Shown: piece by piece, positions 23,174-30,938 of the stretch
Layout: every line of letters begins with the position of its first letter
How positions within the stretch are numbered: the first letter of the stretch is position 1
DNA from: Brachybacterium avium
GTDB taxonomy: Bacteria > Actinomycetota > Actinomycetes > Actinomycetales > Dermabacteraceae
DNA: 64,000 nt
NCBI RefSeq assembly: GCF_002216795.1
Contig: NZ_CP022316.1
Coordinates: 992,001 to 1,056,000, forward strand
Direction of reading: 5' to 3'
Position numbers and translations under genes: made by a program
Notes under the pieces: generated by a model
Database searches by the model: none
The model's input: the letters and a program-made list of their open reading frames with translations, nothing else
Told to the model about the DNA's origin: nothing

Positions 23174-24991
23174 TCAGGGTTTCTCGGCATAGGGGTTCTG
23201 GGGTTCGGTGAGGGTGCCCGCGCCGACGCCGCGTCGCGGGTCGGGGCGGGGGATCCCGTCGGCATCGACGGTGTCATCCTCCGCCCGGCGCTTCGGATCG
23301 TTGATCTCCTTCTCCAGCCGCCGCACGAACTTGTTGCGAGCCCTCAGGCGGCGGACGAGGTTGATGATCATCAGCAGGATCACGAAGGAGAACGGGAAGG
23401 CGCCGATGATGGTGCCGGTCTGGACGGTGTCGACGACGTTCACGCCGCCGAGCGCGAGCAGCAGCACCGCGACCGTGCCGATGCTGGCGACCAGGACCAC
23501 ACGGAAGAGGGGGCCGGACTTCTTCGGGGCCGAGACGAACTCGGCGAGGGCATAGGTGCCCGAGTCGAGGCTGGTGACGTAGTAGGTGGCCACCAGGATC
23601 GTCGCGATCACCAGCAGCGGGCCACCGACCACGGGGATCATCCCGAGCATCGAGAAGAGCCCGGCGGAGGTGTCCTCGGCGACGTCGGCGGAGACGCTGC
23701 CGCCGGAGAGGTCGTCGTAGTAGGTACCGGCTGAGCCGATCACAGCCACCCACACCATCACGATCAGGGTGGGGATGACGGTCACTCCCAGGACGAACTC
23801 GCGGATCGTCCGGCCGCGGGAGATGCGGGCGATGAATCCGGCGACGAAGGGCGAGAAGGCGATGACCCAGCACCAGATGAAGACGGTCCAGATCCCGTTC
23901 CAGCTCTCCGACCAGTCCCCGAGCGGCGCAGCGGCGGTCTCCGCTCCGGTCCAGAAGCTCATCGGGATGAAGTGGGAGAAGAAGGACCCGAAGGTCTGGG
24001 AGAGGTTCGACAGGATGTACACAGTGGGACCGAAGACGAAGACGCCGATGACCAGCACGATGCTCAGCACCGAGTTCAGTTCGCTGATGCGCTTCATCCC
24101 CTTGTTCACGCCCAGGAAGGCGGAGAGGGCGGTGAGCCCGCCGAGCACCACGATGACGACGAACCAGACGGCGGGACCGGAGAGGATCCCGGTGAAGGAG
24201 GTCAAGCCGGAGCTGAACTGCATCGCGGCGAAGCCGAAGGAGGTGGCCAGACCCAGAACCGTGGCGATGATGGCGAGCAGCTCGATGACGACTCCGGCCG
24301 GCCGCTGGACGCGCTCCGGGAGCAGATCGACGGTCGCCTCACGGAAGGTGAGGGTCTTGCCGAGGTTGTGATGGGAGTAGGCCAGGCAGATGGCGACCAC
24401 GCAGTACATAGCCCAGGCCGTCAGCCCCCAGTGGAAGTACGTCCACACGATGCCGCCCTGACCGGGGTTGCCGGCATCCGCCACCACCGGAGCGCCGTCC
24501 TGCAGCAGGATCGGTTCGGCGATCGACCAGAAGATCAGGCCGATCCCCTGGCCGCAGGCGAAGAGCATGGAGTACCAGGCGAACTTGCCGTGCTCGGGCC
24601 GGGCCTTGGGGCCGCCCAGTCGGATCGAGCCCATCCTGCTCAGGCACAGCCAGGTGCACACGCCGAAGGCGATCAGCGAATAGGCGACGAACCACCAGGT
24701 GAATCCGCCGGTGACGAAGGTGCGCAGGCGGCCGATTACCGCCGCGGCGCCATCGGGGTCCGCGATCACCGCGATCACCGCAGCGAGGATCAGCAGCGGC
24801 GGCAGCACCATGATGATCCCGCGGTCCAGCGGCGGGATCAGCCGGCCGCGGAAGCGCGGGAGGACGACAGTGCTGCCGCGCTCCGCCTCGGCACCCTCCT
24901 CGCTGGCCGTGACGGTGGGGGCGGCATCGACCGGCTCCCGGTCGTCGTCCGGCGGAGAGCTCTCGTGGTCTGTGGAATCGGATGTAGGCAT
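23174..24991 (-). CDS. BCCT family transporter, probable creatinine/creatine or betaine importer
   Basis: A 605-residue betaine/choline/carnitine transporter with about 12 membrane helices starting near residue 55. The family signature is present as GIWTVFIWCWVIAFSPFVAG followed by FIARISRGRTIREF, along with WTYFHWGLTAWAMYC, which includes the aromatic substrate-box region. It has an acidic N-terminal tail and a charged C-terminal tail (RLEKEINDPKRRAEDD). The start at 24991 follows GGAGG by 8 bases; an in-frame upstream start at 25081 has no ribosome site. It leads the BCCT-creatininase unit, so its cargo is likely creatinine, creatine or a related methylated amine. Confidence 0.9.
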   Translation of the reverse strand: MPTSDSTDHESSPPDDDREPVDAAPTVTASEEGAEAERGSTVVLPRFRGRLIPPLDRGIIMVLPPLLILAAVIAVIADPDGAAAVIGRLRTFVTGGFTWWFVAYSLIAFGVCTWLCLSRMGSIRLGGPKARPEHGKFAWYSMLFACGQGIGLIFWSIAEPILLQDGAPVVADAGNPGQGGIVWTYFHWGLTAWAMYCVVAICLAYSHHNLGKTLTFREATVDLLPERVQRPAGVVIELLAIIATVLGLATSFGFAAMQFSSGLTSFTGILSGPAVWFVVIVVLGGLTALSAFLGVNKGMKRISELNSVLSIVLVIGVFVFGPTVYILSNLSQTFGSFFSHFIPMSFWTGAETAAAPLGDWSESWNGIWTVFIWCWVIAFSPFVAGFIARISRGRTIREFVLGVTVIPTLIVMVWVAVIGSAGTYYDDLSGGSVSADVAEDTSAGLFSMLGMIPVVGGPLLVIATILVATYYVTSLDSGTYALAEFVSAPKKSGPLFRVVLVASIGTVAVLLLALGGVNVVDTVQTGTIIGAFPFSFVILLMIINLVRRLRARNKFVRRLEKEINDPKRRAEDDTVDADGIPRPDPRRGVGAGTLTEPQNPYAEKP

Positions 24992-25065
24992 CTGGACGTC
25001 CTCCAACGGCGCTGTTGTGGGCTGGCTCCCCGGTGGGACGGGGTCGCAGCTCCTTCCGACGACCT

Positions 25066-25090
25066 GTTGCATCATGGGCAACTCGGTTGC
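25066..25090. promoter_or_regulatory. Shared creatinine-island operator, BCCT copy
   Basis: GTTGC (25066-25070), N7, GCAAC (25078-25082), N3, GTTGC (25086-25090): all three blocks are perfect. It lies about 75 bases upstream of the BCCT start. Confidence 0.7.
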
Positions 25091-25174
25091 GGCACATCTT
25101 TGCAGTGACCGGCCTCACGGTCAACCCTCCGACGGCACCCGTGCGTGCTCTCCACAGCACGGGCGCCGCGGCGC

Positions 25175-25624
25175 TCACATGGGCTCCTTGACCCCTCGTC
25201 GGATCAGCCACGCGTTGACCGGATAGCTGCACAGGAAGCCGAACACCATGGCGATCTGCATGAAGAACCAGTAGGCGGGGGTCGACGGCGGCGCATGCCC
25301 GTCGAGCCAGTGCGGCAGCACGGCGAGCTGGACGATCGCCATGAACCCGATCATCCCGACCTGCCAGGCGGCGATGGAGGCCACGTCCGCCTTCAGCGCG
25401 GCGAGGAGCCCCTGGACGAGTCCCAGCTGGCGCATGGGCGCGATCGCGAAGTACTGCAGGACCACCCCGAACACGAAGGCCAGGACGGTGCCGACGACCC
25501 AGCCCCCGTAGACCTCGTGACGCAGCAGCGCGACCGGCACCAGCGCGGGCAGCAGCGCCATCAGCACGTCCGCGGCGTGGTCATCGGCACCTCCTGCGCC
25601 CCCGGGTTCGGGTCCTCGGGTCAC
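25175..25624 (-). CDS. DUF4396 membrane protein in the creatinine island
   Basis: A membrane protein of 149 residues if the GTG at 25624 is used, or 128 from the ATG at 25561. Four hydrophobic segments are visible, and the C-terminal FFMQIAMVFGFLCSYPVNAWLIRRGVKEPM-type ending is characteristic of DUF4396. Function is unknown. It lies 81 bases after the MFS carrier on the same strand and is probably in the same transcription unit, which begins at a shared creatinine-island operator; a role as transporter accessory is a guess. No good ribosome site marks either start. Confidence 0.7.
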   Translation of the reverse strand: MTRGPEPGGAGGADDHAADVLMALLPALVPVALLRHEVYGGWVVGTVLAFVFGVVLQYFAIAPMRQLGLVQGLLAALKADVASIAAWQVGMIGFMAIVQLAVLPHWLDGHAPPSTPAYWFFMQIAMVFGFLCSYPVNAWLIRRGVKEPM

Positions 25625-25705
25625 GCCCCGATCATCTCGAGGACCGCCGCGCGAGGGAAGTCCCCGATGGGCGAGGCGGCCACCCGGGAACCGCACCCGG
25701 GGTGA

Positions 25706-27091
25706 TCAGGCGGCCGCGCGCCGCAGGTCGTGATGGGCGGTCTCGCGGGCGATGAGCACCGCGATCAGGGAGACTGCGGCCGCGGCCATGAGGTACCACG
25801 CAGGGGCGATCGTGCTGCCGGTCATCCCGATCAGCAGCGTGGCGACGAACGGAGCCGTGCCGCCGAAGATCGCATTGGACAGGTTGAAGCTGACAGCGAA
25901 GCCCGAATACCGGACCTCGGTGGGGAACAGCTCGGCGAGGAAGCTCGGCAGCGTGCCGTCGTTGAGGGTGAGCATCGCGCCCAGCAGCACCTGCACCAGC
26001 AGGATCACCAGGAAGGAATCGGTCTCCAGCAGGAAGAACGCCGGCACCGTGAGCACGATGAAGCTCACCGACGCGCTGAGCAGCACCTTCCGCCGCCCGA
26101 AGCGGTCCGAGAGCAGGCCGGTGAGGAAGATGAAGCCGATGTAGGTGAACAGCGCGACCGTGGTGGCGATGTAGGCGCGGGTATCGCTCAGGCCGAGCTC
26201 GGTCGACATGTACACCGGCATGTAGCTGAGGATCATGTAGAAGCCGACGGCGTTGAGCAGGACCGCGCCGGAGGCGAGCAGCCCGGTGCGCCAGTAGGTG
26301 ACCAGCAGCTGCTTGGTCGGCGCCTTCACGACGTCGTCGCTCTTCGTCAAGGCCTGGAACTCGGGGGTGTCCTCGAGCTTGTTCCGGATGTACTTGCCGA
26401 TCAGGCCCATCGGCGCTGCGAGCAGGAACGGCAGGCGCCATCCCCACGACTCCATCTGGGGATCGGTCAGCGTCACGCTCAGCAGCGAGGCGATCAGGGA
26501 GCCGAGCAGCAGGCCCGAGGCGGTGGAGGCCGGGACCACCGCGGCATACATGCCCCGCCGGCGAGGCGGTGCATATTCCACGAGGAAGGCGGAGCTGCCG
26601 GCGTACTCGCCGGCGGCGGAGAAGCCCTGCACGAGGCGCAGCACGAGCAGGAGCAGCGGGGCGAGGAATCCCACGGTCTGGTACGAGGGCAGCAGGGCGA
26701 TGAGGAAGGTCGCGCCGGACATGATCAGGATCGACCAGGCGAGCGCGGTCCGCCGACCGACCCTGTCCCCCAGGTTGCCCCAGAAGAACCCGCCGATGGG
26801 GCGGATGAGGAAGGAGATCGCGAACAGCGCGTAGGTGGACAGCAGGGCGACGCGCGGGTCGCTCTCCGGGAAGAAGACGACCGCGATCGTGGTGGCGAGA
26901 TAGCCGTAGACGGCGTAGTCGAACCATTCGACGAAGTTGCCGATGAAGCTGGCCACGACCACCTTGCGGCGGGTCTGCGGGGTGACGCCGGTGCCGTCGT
27001 TGGCCCGCGAGCGCCCGCTCATGCTCAGGGATTCCGCATCGGGGGAACCGTCGGCCGGGGTGGCTGCGTCCTGGGGAGCAGTGGACATCAT
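25706..27091 (-). CDS. MFS transporter, metabolite:H+ symporter (MHS/ProP-like)
   Basis: A 461-residue twelve-helix MFS carrier of the MHS family. The family marks are the opening ASFIGNFVEWFDYAVYGYLA, the loop GNLGDRVGRRTAL between helices 2 and 3, RLVQGFSAAGEYAGSSAFL in helix 4 and a second DRFGRRKVLL loop. MHS members import proline, betaine, citrate or related compounds with H+. Its promoter carries the shared creatinine-island operator, so it probably imports creatine, sarcosine or a similar compound. Tandem ATG codons at 27091 and 27088 follow AGAGG. It is followed by the DUF4396 gene. Confidence 0.9.
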   Translation of the reverse strand: MMSTAPQDAATPADGSPDAESLSMSGRSRANDGTGVTPQTRRKVVVASFIGNFVEWFDYAVYGYLATTIAVVFFPESDPRVALLSTYALFAISFLIRPIGGFFWGNLGDRVGRRTALAWSILIMSGATFLIALLPSYQTVGFLAPLLLLVLRLVQGFSAAGEYAGSSAFLVEYAPPRRRGMYAAVVPASTASGLLLGSLIASLLSVTLTDPQMESWGWRLPFLLAAPMGLIGKYIRNKLEDTPEFQALTKSDDVVKAPTKQLLVTYWRTGLLASGAVLLNAVGFYMILSYMPVYMSTELGLSDTRAYIATTVALFTYIGFIFLTGLLSDRFGRRKVLLSASVSFIVLTVPAFFLLETDSFLVILLVQVLLGAMLTLNDGTLPSFLAELFPTEVRYSGFAVSFNLSNAIFGGTAPFVATLLIGMTGSTIAPAWYLMAAAAVSLIAVLIARETAHHDLRRAAA

Positions 27092-27108
27092 CGTCCGCCT
27101 CTCTATCG

Positions 27109-27133
27109 GTTGCTCTGTGTGCAACTAGGTTGC
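27109..27133. promoter_or_regulatory. Shared creatinine-island operator, MFS copy
   Basis: GTTGC (27109-27113), N7, GCAAC (27121-27125), N3, GTTGC (27129-27133): all blocks are perfect. It lies 18-42 bases upstream of the MFS start, close enough to overlap the promoter or leader. Confidence 0.7.
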
Positions 27134-27241
27134 GTAGAACCTAGGCGCGTACGACACCGGCGTCAAGCGATCGGCGAGAAGTACCCTCCGCGGCCCCGGC
27201 CCGCCCACCGGGCCCGACGGGCGTGACGACGGGACGAACCC

Positions 27242-27901
27242 TCAGATGACCTGGCGCACCATCGCATCGAAGTGATGGATGTGAGCGAGGGCCAGCCGTT
27301 CGGCCCGGTCGGCATCGCCGGCGAGGATCGCCTCCAGCAGTGCGAGGTGCTCGCGGACATGTCCGGTCACATCCGGGAGCCGGTCGACCATGACGCTCCA
27401 GATGCGGGTGGCGAGGTTGTCGAGCCGGATCAGGGAGTCCTCGAGGTGGGGGTTGCCCGCGGCGCGGTAGATCAGGCGGTGCACGGCGAGATCTGCCGCC
27501 ATCGCCTCGCGCCAGGGGGAGCCGTCCAGCAGGCCCTCGACCCCCTCGTGCGCCTCGCGCAGCGCGCCTCGCACCTCGGGATCGGCACGCAGGGCCGCCT
27601 TGCGCGCAGCGAGGGGCTCCAGCAGCTCGCGCACCTCGGACACCGTCGCCAGCTCGGTGATGTCCACCCCCGTCGCGAACGTTCCACGGCGCGGATAGGA
27701 GACCACGAGCCGGTCCACCTCGAGCCGCTTGAGCGCCTCCCGCAGCGGGGTGCGGCCGACCCCGAGCTCCTCGGCGAGACGACCCTCCTGCAGGGGATCG
27801 CCCGGAGCGATGTCGAGCACGACCAGGCGGTCCCGCAGCGTGCGGTACGCCCGCTCGGCGAGCGAGAGTGCAGGGTCGGCATGCACGGGCAAGGAGGTCA
27901 T
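27242..27901 (-). CDS. GntR family regulator (FCD/FadR type) of the glyA-sox operon
   Basis: A 219-residue GntR regulator. The winged helix contains AERAYRTLRDRLVV and LAEELGVGRTPLREALKRLE (residues about 40-60); the C-terminal all-helical FCD domain has D-A-x-x-H-R-L-I (DLAVHRLIYRAAGN) and late H (HIHHFDAMV) metal-ligand positions. It is divergent from glyA, and a perfect 16-bp palindrome of FCD style lies in the shared gap, so it most likely represses the glyA-soxBDAG-sdaA operon and responds to a small organic acid or amine. The ATG at 27901 has GGAGG upstream; in-frame codons further up are not conserved. Confidence 0.88.
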   Translation of the reverse strand: MTSLPVHADPALSLAERAYRTLRDRLVVLDIAPGDPLQEGRLAEELGVGRTPLREALKRLEVDRLVVSYPRRGTFATGVDITELATVSEVRELLEPLAARKAALRADPEVRGALREAHEGVEGLLDGSPWREAMAADLAVHRLIYRAAGNPHLEDSLIRLDNLATRIWSVMVDRLPDVTGHVREHLALLEAILAGDADRAERLALAHIHHFDAMVRQVI

Positions 27902-27994
27902 CGCAGTCCTTCCTCCGGAGCGGACAATCGTGGACGAGAAGTCGCGCGCCGCAGGGGTTGACGTCGCGCGACCGCCATCATACGGTGTGCCCAT

Positions 27995-28010
27995 AACTGA
28001 TATATCAGTT
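27995..28010. promoter_or_regulatory. Palindromic GntR/FCD operator upstream of glyA
   Basis: The perfect palindrome AACTGATATATCAGTT lies 29 bases before the glyA ATG in the divergent gap with the GntR gene. AT-rich 16-bp palindromes are typical FCD-type operators, and binding here would block the glyA promoter. Confidence 0.75.
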
Positions 28011-28038
28011 GTTCATGACAGGTACTTCAGGAGTTGCA

Positions 28039-29394
28039 ATGACGCAGACCACTGCCCCCACCGGGACCGTACCGGCCGAGCTGACCCGCACCCTCGCCGA
28101 GCTCGACCCCGAGATCGCCGGGCACATCGACGCCGAGCTGGCCCGCCAGCGCGAGGGCCTGGAGATGATCGCCTCAGAGAACCACACCGCCGCTGCCGTG
28201 ATGCAGGCACAGGGCTCGGTGCTGACCAACAAGTACGCCGAGGGCTACCCCGGCAAGCGGTACTACGGCGGCTGCGAGCACGTCGACGCCATCGAGACGC
28301 TCGCGATCGAACGGGCGAAGGCACTGTTCGGTGCGGCATTCGCGAACGTCCAGCCCCATTCCGGTGCCCAGGCCAACGCCTCCGTGATGCATGCGCTGAT
28401 CCGTCCCGGGGACACGGTCCTGGGTCTGGAGCTGGCGCACGGCGGCCACCTGACCCACGGCATGCGGCTCAACTTCTCCGGGCGGCTCTACGACATCGCG
28501 GCCTACGGGGTGGACGAGAAAACGCACCGCGTGGACATGGACGAGGTCGCACGCCTGGCGCGAGAGCACCGCCCGAAGCTGATCATCGCCGGCTGGTCCG
28601 CCTACCCGCGGCAGCTCGACTTCGCCGCCTTCCGGGAGATCGCCGACGAGGTGGGCGCCTACCTGATGGTGGACATGGCGCACTTCGCGGGCCTGGTCGC
28701 CACCGGGCTGCACCCCTCCCCGGTCCCCCATGCGCACGTGGTCACCTCCACCACCCACAAGACCCTCGCCGGACCCCGCGGCGGACTCATCCTCACGAAC
28801 GAGCCGGAGATCGCCAAGAAGGTGCGCTCGGCCGTCTTCCCCGGCCAACAGGGCGGTCCGCTCGAGCACGTGATCGCGGGCAAGGCGGTGGCCTTCAAGA
28901 TCGCCGCGACCGACGACTTCCGCGATCGCCAGCAGCGCACCCTCACCGGCGCCGCCCTCCTCGCCGAACGCCTCACCCGCCCCGATGTCACCGCGCACGG
29001 GATCACGGTGCTCACCGGCGGCACCGACGTGCACCTGGTGCTCGTGGACCTGCGCGACTCGCCGCTGAACGGGCAGCAGGGAGAGGACCTGCTGGCCGCC
29101 GTCGACATCACCGTCAATCGCAACGCGGTGCCCTTCGACCCCCGACCGCCGATGGTCACCTCGGGGCTCCGCATCGGCACCCCGGCTCTCGCCAGCCGCG
29201 GATTCGACCGGGACGACTTCCGTGAGGTCGCCGACCTCATCGCCGAGACCCTGATCGCCGGCGCCCGCGCCGCGACCGGCGACGGCGAGAAGGTCTCCGT
29301 GGACGAGGCGGTGCTGTCCGGCCTGCGCGACCGCGCCCGTGGCCTGGCCGCCGCCCACCCCCTGTACCCCGACCTCACCGAGATGGGAGCCTGA
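28039..29394 (+). CDS. glyA: Serine hydroxymethyltransferase
   Basis: A 451-residue PLP enzyme that interconverts serine and glycine with tetrahydrofolate. The PLP lysine is K241 in [16 protein letters not shown], and the start of the domain shows [10 protein letters not shown] and [15 protein letters not shown]. It is the first gene of the sarcosine oxidase operon, followed by soxB after one base. There it would combine the glycine and methylene-tetrahydrofolate made by sarcosine oxidase into serine, so it is a catabolic SHMT, probably separate from a housekeeping copy elsewhere. AGGAG precedes the ATG at 28039 by 6 bases. Confidence 0.95.
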   Translation: MTQTTAPTGTVPAELTRTLAELDPEIAGHIDAELARQREGLEMIASENHTAAAVMQAQGSVLTNKYAEGYPGKRYYGGCEHVDAIETLAIERAKALFGAAFANVQPHSGAQANASVMHALIRPGDTVLGLELAHGGHLTHGMRLNFSGRLYDIAAYGVDEKTHRVDMDEVARLAREHRPKLIIAGWSAYPRQLDFAAFREIADEVGAYLMVDMAHFAGLVATGLHPSPVPHAHVVTSTTHKTLAGPRGGLILTNEPEIAKKVRSAVFPGQQGGPLEHVIAGKAVAFKIAATDDFRDRQQRTLTGAALLAERLTRPDVTAHGITVLTGGTDVHLVLVDLRDSPLNGQQGEDLLAAVDITVNRNAVPFDPRPPMVTSGLRIGTPALASRGFDRDDFREVADLIAETLIAGARAATGDGEKVSVDEAVLSGLRDRARGLAAAHPLYPDLTEMGA

Positions 29395-29395
29395 C

Positions 29396-30613
29396 ATGGC
29401 CGAGCTGCTTCCCGAGCACCCCGAATTCCTGTGGCGCAACCCCGAGCCCGCCGCCGGCTACGACGTCGTCATCGTCGGCGGCGGCGGCCACGGCCTCGCC
29501 ACCGCCTACTACCTGGCCAGCGTCCACGGGATCACGAACGTCGCGATCCTCGAGAAGGGCTGGCTGGCCGGCGGGAACATGGCCCGCAACACCACGATCA
29601 TCCGCTCGAACTACCTCTGGGACGAGTCCGCCGGGATGTACGAGAAGGCCCTGAAGCTGTGGGAGGGATGGCCCGAGGAGCTCGAGTACGACTTCCTGTT
29701 CTCCCAGCGCGGGGTCATGAACCTCGCCCACACCCTGCAGGACGTCCGCGACTCCGAGCGGCGCGTGTACGCCAACCGCCTCAACGGGATCGACTCGCAG
29801 TGGCTGACCCCGCAGGAGGCGCAGGAGGTCTGCCCGATCCTCAACGTCTCCGACGACATCCGCTATCCCGTCCTCGGCGGCACCTATCAGCCCCGCGCCG
29901 GCATCGCCAAGCACGATCACGTCGCCTGGGCGCTGGCCCGCAAGTGCGACGAGATGGGCGTGGACATCATCCAGAACTGCGAGGTCACCGGCTTCGTCAA
30001 GGACGGCGACCGGGTCGTCGGCGTGGAGACCAGCCGCGGACGCATCAACGCCGGCAAGGTCGGGCTCGCCGCCGCCGGCAGCTCCTCCCTGCTGGCCGAC
30101 CTGGCCGGGTTCCGCCTGCCGATCCAGTCCCATCCGCTGCAGGCGCTGGTGTCGGAGCTGTTCGAGCCGGTCCATCCCACCGTGGTGATGTCCAACCACG
30201 TGCACGTGTACGTCTCCCAGGCGCACAAGGGCGAGCTGGTCATGGGGGCCGGGGTCGACACCTACAACGGGTACGGCCAGCGCGGCTCCTTCCACGTCAT
30301 CGAGGAGCAGATGGCCGCCGCGGTCGAGCTGTTCCCGATCTTCGCCCGCGCGCACGTGCTGCGCACCTGGGGCGGGATCGTCGACACCACCCTCGACGCC
30401 TCCCCCATCATCTCCGCCACGCCGATCGACGATCTCTACGTCAACTGCGGCTGGGGCACCGGCGGGTTCAAGGCCACCCCGGCAGCGGGCATGACCTTCG
30501 CCCACACCATCGCCACCGGCGCACCCCACCCCCTGAACGAGGCGTTCACGCTCGAGCGCTTCGAGACCGGCCATCTGATCGACGAGCACGGCGCCGCCGC
30601 CGTCGCCCACTGA
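29396..30613 (+). CDS. soxB: Sarcosine oxidase subunit beta
   Basis: A 405-residue flavoprotein subunit of heterotetrameric sarcosine oxidase, which demethylates sarcosine to glycine. The FAD-binding motif is [17 protein letters not shown] (residues 24-40). H173 in [15 protein letters not shown] occupies the position of the histidine that binds FMN covalently in characterised beta subunits. The late block [16 protein letters not shown] is the conserved flavin/substrate region. It begins one base after the glyA stop and is followed by soxD after 13 bases. Confidence 0.95.
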   Translation: MAELLPEHPEFLWRNPEPAAGYDVVIVGGGGHGLATAYYLASVHGITNVAILEKGWLAGGNMARNTTIIRSNYLWDESAGMYEKALKLWEGWPEELEYDFLFSQRGVMNLAHTLQDVRDSERRVYANRLNGIDSQWLTPQEAQEVCPILNVSDDIRYPVLGGTYQPRAGIAKHDHVAWALARKCDEMGVDIIQNCEVTGFVKDGDRVVGVETSRGRINAGKVGLAAAGSSSLLADLAGFRLPIQSHPLQALVSELFEPVHPTVVMSNHVHVYVSQAHKGELVMGAGVDTYNGYGQRGSFHVIEEQMAAAVELFPIFARAHVLRTWGGIVDTTLDASPIISATPIDDLYVNCGWGTGGFKATPAAGMTFAHTIATGAPHPLNEAFTLERFETGHLIDEHGAAAVAH

Positions 30614-30626
30614 GGAAGGAGCACCC

Positions 30627-30938
30627 GTGCTGCTCATCGACTGCCCCCACTGCGGACCCCGCAACGAGGTCGAGTACGCCTACGGCGGCCAGGCCCATGT
30701 GGCCCGGCCGGAGGACCCCTACGCGCTGGACGACCGCGAGTGGGCCGAATACCTCTTCTACCGTGACAACCCCCGCGGCGACTACGCCGAGCGCTGGCAC
30801 CACACCGGCGGCTGCCGCAAGTGGTTCAACGCCATCCGCGACACCGCCACCTACGAGTTCCGCGCCACCTATCCGGCCGGCTCCGCACGCCCCGGCACCG
30901 GGCCGGGCCCCACCTCGCACGAAGGAGTGCAGCCGTGA
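30627..30938 (+). CDS. soxD: Sarcosine oxidase subunit delta
   Basis: A 103-residue zinc-binding subunit. The four zinc ligands match the characterised delta subunit in both residue type and position: C6 and C9 (LIDCPHCG), H59 (RWHHTGG) and C63 (GCRKWF). The typical [11 protein letters not shown] is present. It starts with GTG, with AAGGAG upstream, and its stop overlaps the soxA start (GTGA). It stabilises the alpha-beta complex rather than catalysing a reaction. Confidence 0.95.
   Translation: MLLIDCPHCGPRNEVEYAYGGQAHVARPEDPYALDDREWAEYLFYRDNPRGDYAERWHHTGGCRKWFNAIRDTATYEFRATYPAGSARPGTGPGPTSHEGVQP

Noticed and set aside
28011-28038. Glycine riboswitch before glyA
   Set aside because: The leader between the operator and the ATG is far too short to hold one.
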